A stretch of 13,587 nt of DNA from NCBI GenBank assembly GCA_049414625.1, contig JBMSAU010000136.1, positions 1 to 13,587 on the forward strand, read 5' to 3'. The notes below the pieces were generated by a model that was not told the DNA's origin, did not search any database, and saw only the letters and a list, made by a program, of their open reading frames with translations. Source of the DNA: WYEG01 sp049414625 (GTDB taxonomy: Bacteria; Desulfobacterota; Thermodesulfobacteria; Thermodesulfobacteriales; Thermodesulfobacteriaceae). Below, piece by piece: positions 7,332-12,861 of this stretch (position 1 is the stretch's first letter; every line of letters begins with the position of its first letter). Both the position numbers and the translations under genes were made by a program.

Positions 7332-7359
7332 AAATAAAAAACCGGGGGCTAAAGCCCCC
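7332..7359 (-). terminator. Rho-independent terminator of acs
   Basis: On the minus strand GGGGGCT (7359-7353) and AGCCCCC (7350-7344) form a perfect GC-rich stem around a tiny loop. Two G then precede a run of six U and an interrupted further U stretch (7341-7332). It begins 9 nt after the acs stop codon. This is the best intrinsic terminator in the window. Confidence 0.85.
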
Positions 7360-7368
7360 TAAGAAAGT

Positions 7369-9351
7369 TTAGCGTCCAAAGATTTCTTTTCTTCCGCGGA
7401 TGATTTCTTCAACGACAGATGGGTCAGCAAGCGTAGAGGTATCGCCAAGGTCGTCGTAAATACCTGCAGCGACCTTCCGCAGGATTCTTCTCATGATCTT
7501 CCCAGACCTAGTCTTGGGTAATCCTGAAGCAAACTGAATAACATCCGGTGTAGCTACAGGTCCAATGACTTTTCTTATGTGATTGACAAGCTCTTTCCTT
7601 AGCTCTTCGCTTGGTTGATATCCTTCCTTAAGAACGATATAAGCATAGATGGCTTCACCCTTTATCTCATGGGGCATACCAACTACTGCTGCCTCAGCTA
7701 CCGCTGGATGAGCCACAAAGGCCGATTCAAGCTCCATGGTTCCGATACGGTGACCGGAGACATTGATAACATCGTCAAGCCTACCCATGATCCAAATATA
7801 ACCGTCTTCGTCTTTTCTTGCTCCGTCACCGGTGAGGTAGTATCCAGGGAATCGGCTAAAGTATATCTCTTTAAACTTCGCTGGGTCTCCCCAAACTCCG
7901 CGAGCCATACCCGGCCAAGCCCTCTTGAGGCAAAGGTGCCCTCCTTCGTTTACATCAGCCGGTGTCCCATCTCCTCTAAGGATTACTGGCTCAATTCCTG
8001 GTAAAGGTAAAGTTGCGGAACCTGGCTTTTGAGGGATAGCATAGGGGAGGGGTGAGATGCAGTGCCCGCCCGTCTCTGTCTGCCACCAGGTATCAACAAC
8101 AGGAATCCTACCTTTACCTATATTCTTATAATACCAAATCCAAGCCTCGGGATTGATGGGTTCACCTACTGTCCCAAGGATGCGAAGCGTCGAAAGGTCA
8201 TACTTAGCTGGCCATTGTTCCCCTTCCCTCATCAAAGCCCTGATTACAGTTGGTGCGGTGTAGAAGATGGTTATCTTATAGCGGTCGACAAGCTCCCACC
8301 ACCTACCAGGGTGAGGATAGGTTGGAACACCTTCATACATGAAGACCGTCCCTCCAAGGGCTAAGGGGCCATAAACAACGTATGAATGCCCGGTGATCCA
8401 ACCGATGTCCGCGGTGCACCAAAAGATGTCTTCAGGCTTTAGGTCAAATACCCATTGAGTAGTATGGGCCGCATAAACCATATAACCACCGGTTGTGTGG
8501 TAAATTCCCTTTGGCTTCCCAGTTGAACCTGAAGTATAAAGAATAAAAAGGATATCTTCAGCATCCATCTCCTCGTATGGACAATACTTCTCGAAATCTG
8601 GATTCTTCTTCAGCTCATCATAAAGAACGCCCCTTTTGTCAGAAAGGGTGATTTCCTCACCGAAACGGTTAACGACGATATACTTTTCAATACAATCACA
8701 TTCCGAAACAGCAATCTCTGCGTTAGAAAGGAGGTTTATCTTTCTTCCACCACGATAAGTTCCATCAGCAGTAATTAGAAGTTTTGCCCCAGCATCAAGG
8801 ATCCTTGATTTTAAAGCCTCAGCAGAAAAACCACCAAACACTACGCTGTGAATTGCTCCAATCCTTGCGCAGGCAAGCATGGCAGCTACGGCTTCAGGCA
8901 TCAAGGGCATGTAGATGGCTACTCGATCACCCTTCTTCACTCCAAAATGTTTAAGGATGTTCGCCCACCTACAAACCTCATCAAAGAGCATTTGATAGGT
9001 GTAGACCCGGACGTCCTTGTCTGGCTCGCCTTGCCAGATGATGGCTGCCTTATTTTTCATCTGAGGATTAGCTATATGTCTATCAAGGCAGTTGTAGGCT
9101 GCGTTAAGCTTTCCGCCTTCATAGAACTTAATTTCAGGCTTTTCAAAATCCCAATAGCAAGTCCTTTCCCAATACTTAAACCAGGTGATAAGCTCTTTTG
9201 CCCTATCAGACCAAAAGCCATCTGGGTCCTCAAGGGAATACTTATAAATTTCCTCATACTGATACTTACTCGAAATGTAAGCCCGGTCCTTTCCTTCCTG
9301 TGGAGGATAAAAGATACGTTCTTCCTTAAGAAGGGCCTCAATATCCGCCAT
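7369..9351 (-). CDS. acs: Acetyl-CoA synthetase (AMP-forming)
   Basis: This cytoplasmic enzyme makes acetyl-CoA from acetate, ATP and CoA through acetyl-AMP. The 660-residue protein is full length. It begins with the ACAS N-terminal segment (DPDGFWSDRAKELITW region) and then shows the ANL core motifs: TSGSTGKPKG (273-282) for ATP phosphates, CTADIGWITGHSY, DTWWQTETGG with the Trp that confines the pocket to acetate, TGDGARKDEDGYIWIMGR, and VSGHRIGTMELE at the hinge. Near the end PKTRSGKIMRR holds K618, the lysine that lysine acetyltransferases modify to silence Acs in other bacteria. AAGGAGG 7 nt before the ATG fixes the start, a strong promoter lies just upstream, and a terminator follows, so it can be a monocistronic unit. 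Alcohol dehydrogenase lies directly downstream. A role in acetate assimilation or oxidation is likely. Propionyl-CoA synthetase is less likely given the motif match. Confidence 0.96.
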   Translation of the reverse strand: MADIEALLKEERIFYPPQEGKDRAYISSKYQYEEIYKYSLEDPDGFWSDRAKELITWFKYWERTCYWDFEKPEIKFYEGGKLNAAYNCLDRHIANPQMKNKAAIIWQGEPDKDVRVYTYQMLFDEVCRWANILKHFGVKKGDRVAIYMPLMPEAVAAMLACARIGAIHSVVFGGFSAEALKSRILDAGAKLLITADGTYRGGRKINLLSNAEIAVSECDCIEKYIVVNRFGEEITLSDKRGVLYDELKKNPDFEKYCPYEEMDAEDILFILYTSGSTGKPKGIYHTTGGYMVYAAHTTQWVFDLKPEDIFWCTADIGWITGHSYVVYGPLALGGTVFMYEGVPTYPHPGRWWELVDRYKITIFYTAPTVIRALMREGEQWPAKYDLSTLRILGTVGEPINPEAWIWYYKNIGKGRIPVVDTWWQTETGGHCISPLPYAIPQKPGSATLPLPGIEPVILRGDGTPADVNEGGHLCLKRAWPGMARGVWGDPAKFKEIYFSRFPGYYLTGDGARKDEDGYIWIMGRLDDVINVSGHRIGTMELESAFVAHPAVAEAAVVGMPHEIKGEAIYAYIVLKEGYQPSEELRKELVNHIRKVIGPVATPDVIQFASGLPKTRSGKIMRRILRKVAAGIYDDLGDTSTLADPSVVEEIIRGRKEIFGR

Positions 9352-9358
9352 AGGTCAA

Positions 9359-9365
9359 CCTCCTT
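9359..9365 (-). promoter_or_regulatory. Strong ribosome binding site of acs
   Basis: The minus strand reads AAGGAGG followed by a 7-nt spacer and the ATG at 9351. It is a perfect Shine-Dalgarno core at ideal spacing and fixes the acs start. Confidence 0.9.
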
Positions 9366-9382
9366 AGAAATTTTAATCTGTC

Positions 9383-9410
9383 ATATTATGAAAATTTAAG
9401 AATTTGTCAA
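9383..9410 (-). promoter_or_regulatory. Sigma70-type promoter of acs
   Basis: On the minus strand a perfect -35 TTGACA (9410-9405) is followed after 16 nt by TAATAT (9388-9383). Start of transcription near 9376 would give a leader of about 25 nt that contains the AAGGAGG site. The preceding gene is on the same strand, and no strong terminator separates them, so some read-through is possible. Confidence 0.75.
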
Positions 9411-9525
9411 GAGAAAAGATACAATAATTTTGGGTAAACCTTCATCAGTATGAGAAAATTTTCACTATCGAACTTCACCTTTTACAACTGTCTTGTGAAA
9501 ATTAATTGAAAGTCTATTTTAAAAA
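9411..9525. other. Intergenic stretch upstream of the acs promoter
   Basis: This A+T-rich gap between the deaminase stop and the acs promoter has no ORF and no stable terminator hairpin. It contains a 10-bp palindrome GAAAATTTTC (9454-9463), 44 nt upstream of the acs -35, that could be a regulator site. TTTTCAC and GTGAAAA motifs recur around it. No known operator is recognisable. Confidence 0.35.
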
Positions 9526-10845
9526 CTAGCTCTTCCGTGTCTTTAAAAGCTGTAATATCTCCTCTTTGATTTCATGAATTTTTTCTTTTATCAAGGCTTC
9601 ATCGACCGTTAAGATTTGATGGTTTCTCATGATGAACTCACCGTCAACCATTACATCAGACACTTGACCAGCCTTTGCGCTGTAGACAAGAAGGGCTAAA
9701 GGATTGTAATCTGGCTGAAGATTTTCTTTATTTAGGTCAAGAACTGCAAGGTCCGCTCTATAACCTGGAAGAAGCTTTCCCGTGTCTGAGAAATTAAGGG
9801 CTAAGGCACCGTTTTCTGTGGCCATAGCAAAGACATCTTTTGCGGAGATAATCGCTGGGTCTTCGGCTAAACCCTTATGGATCAGAGAGGTGGTTCGCAT
9901 CTCCGAAAGAAGGTCTAAGTCGTTGTTGCTTGCAGGACCGTCTGTGCCAAGGGCAACGCAAAGCCCTGCAGAGAGCATCTTAGGAATTGGCGCAATCCCT
10001 GAGCCAAGCTTAAGGTTGCTCTCCGGACAACTTGCAACCTTTGCCCCTTTCTTGGAAAGAATTTCAATCTCCCTCTCTCCGAGCTTTACACAATGCACAG
10101 CCAAGAGCCTTTCGTTCACACCTCCGAGCTCATCAAGAAGCTCTACTGGATGCTTTCCGTATCGTTTCTTTATTTCAGCTATCTCTTCAGAGTTTTCAGC
10201 AAGATGAATGTGAAGAGGAGCGTTGTATCTCTCAGAAAGCTTTACACATTTTTTAATAGTATCAGGGGAGCAGGTGTAAAGGGTGTGGGGGGATACGGCG
10301 ATTTTTATTTTAGGATGGCGAGAAAACTCCTGAAGAAGCTCCTCGGTAAGTTTAAGCCCTTTTTCTAAAGGACCATACCCCGGAGAAGGAAAGTCAAAAA
10401 GCCCTTCTCCAAGCAAGGCTTTAAGCCCTACCTCTTCAGTTGCCCTTATAACTTCTGGCTCAAAAAGATACATATCGCAAAAAAGCGTTATCCCTGAGCG
10501 GAGCATCTCAATTAAGGCAAGCTTTGTGCCCCAGTAGACCCACTCCCGTTTGATCTTACTTTCAACCGGCCAGATGTATTCCCTAAGCCAGGTCATAAGA
10601 GGTAAGTCTTCAGCTATACCGCGGAATATGCTCATCGGAGCATGTGTATGAGCGTTCACTAAGCCAGGGAAGATAAGCTTATGCTGAAGGTTAACAATTT
10701 TGTCGTTTGGATAGCGAGCTAATATTTCGCGCTGAGGTCCAACATCAAGGACCTTCTTACCCTCGATTACAATTGCTCCTTGATGAATAGGAGGATGCTC
10801 TGCTGAAGTGATTAGCCAATCAGCACAAAGAATTAATCGCTTCAT
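9526..10845 (-). CDS. mtaD: 5-methylthioadenosine/S-adenosylhomocysteine deaminase
   Basis: This amidohydrolase of 439 residues is predicted to deaminate MTA and SAH to the inosyl forms, removing inhibitory by-products of SAM use. The TIM-barrel metal site is visible: H66-x-H68 in VNAHTHAPMS, H214 and E217 in LHIHLAEN, H251 in AVHCVKL and D302 in LGTDGPASNNDLD. FRGIAEDLPLMTWLREYIWPVE (75 onward) and SPHTLYTCSP (185-194) are typical of the MtaD/SsnA-like branch. SAH-contacting residues could not be checked individually, so guanine- or chlorohydrolase-like activity remains possible. ATG 10845 matches the family N-terminus, yet no Shine-Dalgarno sequence precedes it. A strong promoter places the transcription start almost at the ATG, so the mRNA is probably leaderless. 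It lies on the same strand as acs, 174 nt upstream of it. Confidence 0.88.
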   Translation of the reverse strand: MKRLILCADWLITSAEHPPIHQGAIVIEGKKVLDVGPQREILARYPNDKIVNLQHKLIFPGLVNAHTHAPMSIFRGIAEDLPLMTWLREYIWPVESKIKREWVYWGTKLALIEMLRSGITLFCDMYLFEPEVIRATEEVGLKALLGEGLFDFPSPGYGPLEKGLKLTEELLQEFSRHPKIKIAVSPHTLYTCSPDTIKKCVKLSERYNAPLHIHLAENSEEIAEIKKRYGKHPVELLDELGGVNERLLAVHCVKLGEREIEILSKKGAKVASCPESNLKLGSGIAPIPKMLSAGLCVALGTDGPASNNDLDLLSEMRTTSLIHKGLAEDPAIISAKDVFAMATENGALALNFSDTGKLLPGYRADLAVLDLNKENLQPDYNPLALLVYSAKAGQVSDVMVDGEFIMRNHQILTVDEALIKEKIHEIKEEILQLLKTRKS

Positions 10846-10852
10846 ACAATAA

Positions 10853-10881
10853 AGTTAACATAAGATAAAAGGAAATGTCAA
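10853..10881 (-). promoter_or_regulatory. Sigma70-type promoter of mtaD, next to the start codon
   Basis: The minus strand shows a perfect -35 TTGACA (10881-10876), a 17-nt spacer ending in ATG, and -10 TTAACT (10858-10853). Only 7 nt separate the -10 from the mtaD ATG at 10845. Transcription would start at or one base before the start codon. Confidence 0.7.
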
Positions 10882-10905
10882 GCTAAAATCTTTAATGACT
10901 GAAGG

Positions 10906-10927
10906 TAGCAGGGTGATAGCCCTGCTA
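10906..10927. other. Perfect 8-bp stem-loop upstream of the mtaD promoter
   Basis: TAGCAGGG (10906-10913) and CCCTGCTA (10920-10927) form a perfect 8-bp inverted repeat with a 6-nt loop, 25 nt upstream of the mtaD -35. No U tract follows on either strand, so it is not a typical intrinsic terminator. It may be an operator, a processed 3' end of the upstream small gene, or a mobile-element relic. Confidence 0.55.
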
Positions 10928-10944
10928 ACTTGACAAAAGAGACT

Positions 10945-10976
10945 CAACCAAGGCTATTGAATTGTTGGTTGCCTTG
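10945..10976 (-). terminator. Possible terminator or alternating hairpin after the small secreted protein
   Basis: CAACCAA (10945-10951) can pair with TTGGTTG (10965-10971). Alternatively CAAGGC (10949-10954) can pair with GCCTTG (10971-10976); the two stems exclude each other. On the minus strand the first stem is followed by AGTCTCTTTT, a weak U-rich stretch. It starts 25 nt after the stop of the small secreted gene, so weak termination is plausible. Confidence 0.35.
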
Positions 10977-11000
10977 CCCAGGTGGTTTATGGATACGTTT

Positions 11001-11270
11001 TTACTCTCTCTTCTGTTCTTTCTTCTGCTCTATTAGCTCTTTGTGTTCCATGATTCTCGTTTTATTCTGGGCTTTCTCTCTAACAGTCTGCCCAAATTCG
11101 CGCTTCTCTTGTTTTGCCTTTATTTTTGCTTCTTTGCTTACCTCTTTGCCTATTCCAGCCCCATGATAGGGCTTGGGACCAGCAGGACCTCCCCCATGAG
11201 GTCCCTTAGCATAGACAGTAAAAAAGCTTAACAAAGAAACACCCGCTAAAAGTACTAACACCCTCTTCAT
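11001..11270 (-). CDS. Small secreted charged protein of unknown function
   Basis: I do not recognise this 89-residue protein. Residues 1-21 form a clear Sec signal peptide: MKR, a hydrophobic core VLVLLAGVSLLSFFTV, and a YA cleavage site before KGPHGGG. The mature part of about 68 residues starts with a Gly/Pro/His-rich segment (PHGGGPAGPKPYHGAG), continues with alternating Lys/Glu residues typical of a highly charged helix, and ends in a KKEQKRE tail. It contains no cysteine and no lipobox. Export to the periplasm or beyond is therefore likely. The ATG at 11270 has a strong GGAGG about 9 nt upstream; an out-of-frame ATG lies closer to that site. It appears to be its own transcription unit, between structured noncoding stretches on both sides. 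The signal peptide and strong ribosome site make it a credible real gene. Confidence 0.7.
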   Translation of the reverse strand: MKRVLVLLAGVSLLSFFTVYAKGPHGGGPAGPKPYHGAGIGKEVSKEAKIKAKQEKREFGQTVREKAQNKTRIMEHKELIEQKKEQKRE

Positions 11271-11449
11271 AGCCCATCCCTCCTTTGTTTTTTTTTAAAA
11301 AGCACTTACAAAAATTATGCCTAACTTTTTAAAGTAATTTTCACTATGTTTTCCCGAGCGTTGCAAAGGCACACTTTGTATTAAAGCTCGGACGACATGG
11401 GCGAGACAACTTTATCCGTTTCGACACAAAATTATAGGATTATTTTTTT
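11271..11449. other. Structured intergenic region with nested stem-loop
   Basis: The region contains an outer stem CCGAGC (11354-11359) with GCTCGG (11386-11391) and an inner stem CAAAG (11364-11368) with CTTTG (11374-11378). This block is noticeably richer in G+C than its flanks. Two minus-strand -10-like elements exist: CATAAT (11319-11314) nearer the small secreted gene, and a perfect TATAAT (11436-11431) upstream of the stem, both with poor -35 boxes. From the second, the stem would lie in an approximately 150-nt leader. A plus-strand open stretch of 34 codons (11333-11434) lacks a start codon. No known riboswitch family is recognisable. Confidence 0.45.
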
Positions 11450-11944
11450 TTATGCTTTGAGAGAAATTTGATAGGTGATTTTGGTGTGAGATTGTGCGTT
11501 TTTTATAAAGTTTTCTAAAAGTTCAATATCTTTCATATCCTTTTCTCGCAGGGCTAAAAGCTTCATCTTAATTATACCTTTTGGATGAAGCACCTTTATT
11601 TTTCTATTAGGCACAGTAATGGTAAAAAATAGTTCTTCTTTTAACCAATCATCTTGGGCAAGAAGGATATCAAAGCGAAAGTCTTCCTTTCTAACAGCAA
11701 CATTGGTTATCTCTAAGCCTTTCCAACCTTCTATGGTGTAGTCTTGCTTTTCAAGAAGCTCAAGTAAATCGTTTATCTCTTCTTCGTCAATTAAAATATC
11801 AAGCTCACCTGGAGTTGGTTTTCTCTCTTTCACCCAAAAAGCTACTCCCAATCCGCCTACTATGGCATAGTCATAATCAAAGATCAAGTCTAAAAATTCT
11901 CTAACAAGTGGAACTTGAATAAATTGATCAAAAAAGGTATTCAT
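11450..11944 (-). CDS. Nucleotidyltransferase-fold protein
   Basis: This 164-residue protein resembles the minimal/AbiEii-like nucleotidyltransferase group. A Gly-Gly pair (residues 30-31, AIVGGLGVAFW) is followed by the [DE]h[DE]h signature as E47-L-D49-I. A possible third acidic residue is D92 in RFDILLA. The C-terminal helix KMKLLALREKDMKDIELL (126-143) is typical of this group, where the lysine and the KD-DI pattern recur. Proteins of this kind transfer nucleotides to proteins, RNA or drugs, and some act as toxins in toxin-antitoxin or phage-defence pairs. No HEPN or AbiEi-like partner is adjacent here. GAGAGG about 5 nt before the ATG supports the start. It follows the PD-(D/E)XK gene by 48 nt on the same strand with no terminator, so they are probably cotranscribed. 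Confidence 0.7.
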   Translation of the reverse strand: MNTFFDQFIQVPLVREFLDLIFDYDYAIVGGLGVAFWVKERKPTPGELDILIDEEEINDLLELLEKQDYTIEGWKGLEITNVAVRKEDFRFDILLAQDDWLKEELFFTITVPNRKIKVLHPKGIIKMKLLALREKDMKDIELLENFIKNAQSHTKITYQISLKA

Positions 11945-11992
11945 AAGATCCTCTCAAAAGATTGCAAATAACTTTTCTTTGCAAGTAGAACT

Positions 11993-12775
11993 TCAAAATG
12001 TATACTGATAAATAATCCTAATCCAGTCTTTTAAAGTATTACACCCCACGCAGTTTAACTTTCCTTCAGGTGGTGTATCTAAGGAGAGGATTTCAAACAT
12101 GGTTTGGCATAGGTCTTCTACCCATTTGTTATCCATAAGCTTTACTGGCACGACGGTTGGGTTGAAGCCAAAAAGAAACTCCTCTTTAGTTCGGTGTAGT
12201 ATGACCTCATCATTAAGGTTTTTATAATCTGGGTCAAGGTATACTAAAGCTAAGCCTACAACAGGTTTTTTCAAATTTTTGTTAGCCAAATAAGCATAAG
12301 CGTTAAGTTGAGCCGAATAATGAGGTCTCAACTTTGCTTGGTTTTCTGTTAAAGCAGCGGTTTTATAATCAATAATAAACCAAGAGCCATCAGAAAACTC
12401 TATAATTTCATCAGCTTGCCCTTTTAAAAGGCATGCCCCATCAAAAAGAGAAACCTGCCAAGTAGTTGGTTTTATTAATCTAACATTGTCGAAATCAAGG
12501 TGGGGATAATATCTCTTCAATTGATTTAGTATCCAAGTTGGTAGCTGGTTTAATTTCTGAACATGCCATTCAACCACATCCTTAACATATTTATCTGTTA
12601 TGCTAAGGAGACCTGCCATTGGAGAGTGAAAAGGATGTTTTTCTTTAATCGGAAACTTTTTAGTAAACCAAAAGCACCGAGGACAAAAGTCCTCAAGAAG
12701 TGGTTTTCCTATTTCACTTGGACTAAGCGTAATTATATTGGTCTGAGGTTTAGATTGTTGCTTTTGTCTAAACAT
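11993..12775 (-). CDS. PD-(D/E)XK nuclease superfamily protein (Cas4/RecB-like)
   Basis: This 260-residue protein carries the core of a RecB/Cas4-type nuclease. Motif II is GQAD with D122, motif III is IIDYKTA with D136 and K138, and the downstream QxxxY motif is Q156-Y160 in YSAQLNAYAYL. LSPSEIG (17-23) near the N-terminus is where the family normally has its first conserved segment. Two CxxC pairs, C31/C34 and C242/C245, bracket the domain, as in Cas4 and AddB proteins whose four cysteines hold a [4Fe-4S] cluster. Spacing differs from classical Cas4 (usually one N-terminal and three C-terminal cysteines). No cas1, cas2 or CRISPR array is present, so I do not call it Cas4. AAGGAGA 6 nt before the ATG and a good promoter show it begins its own transcript, probably with the nucleotidyltransferase gene downstream. 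DNA processing or repair is inferred. Confidence 0.78.
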   Translation of the reverse strand: MFRQKQQSKPQTNIITLSPSEIGKPLLEDFCPRCFWFTKKFPIKEKHPFHSPMAGLLSITDKYVKDVVEWHVQKLNQLPTWILNQLKRYYPHLDFDNVRLIKPTTWQVSLFDGACLLKGQADEIIEFSDGSWFIIDYKTAALTENQAKLRPHYSAQLNAYAYLANKNLKKPVVGLALVYLDPDYKNLNDEVILHRTKEEFLFGFNPTVVPVKLMDNKWVEDLCQTMFEILSLDTPPEGKLNCVGCNTLKDWIRIIYQYTF

Positions 12776-12781
12776 AATAAG

Positions 12782-12788
12782 TCTCCTT
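12782..12788 (-). promoter_or_regulatory. Ribosome binding site of the PD-(D/E)XK gene
   Basis: The minus strand reads AAGGAGA, 6 nt before the ATG at 12775, which fixes this start. Confidence 0.8.
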
Positions 12789-12808
12789 AGAAACTTGGAT
12801 CAAAAATT

Positions 12809-12837
12809 ATTATCAAATTTTTAAAAAATAATATCAA
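12809..12837 (-). promoter_or_regulatory. Sigma70-type promoter of the PD-(D/E)XK gene
   Basis: The minus strand shows TTGATA (12837-12832), a 17-nt spacer and GATAAT (12814-12809), each 5 of 6 to consensus. Initiation near 12802 gives a leader of about 26 nt containing the AAGGAGA site. It lies in the gap after the upstream gene's stop, so the nuclease and nucleotidyltransferase genes can be expressed independently of that gene. The surrounding DNA is very A+T-rich, which raises the chance of a coincidental match. Confidence 0.6.
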
Positions 12838-12861
12838 ATCCTTAACATTATCTACTAAAAC

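Noticed and set aside
8848..9399. 183-codon plus-strand ORF antisense to the 5' part of acs
   Set aside because: It is a mirror of conserved acs codons, shows no protein-like motif and has no ribosome site; it would also cover the acs promoter.
9782..10207. 141-codon plus-strand ORF antisense to mtaD
   Set aside because: Ser/Pro/Arg-rich composition is typical of a shadow frame over a conserved gene.
10930..10960. Plus-strand promoter starting with TTGACA at 10930
   Set aside because: No acceptable -10 at 16-18 nt and no plus-strand gene downstream.
11354..11391. Intrinsic terminator for the nucleotidyltransferase gene
   Set aside because: The stem is interrupted and no U tract follows it on the minus strand; the only long A/T run lies before the stem, next to the stop codon.
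11993..12775. Assignment as CRISPR-associated Cas4
   Set aside because: No cas1, cas2, other cas gene or repeat-spacer array occurs in the window, and the cysteine layout differs.
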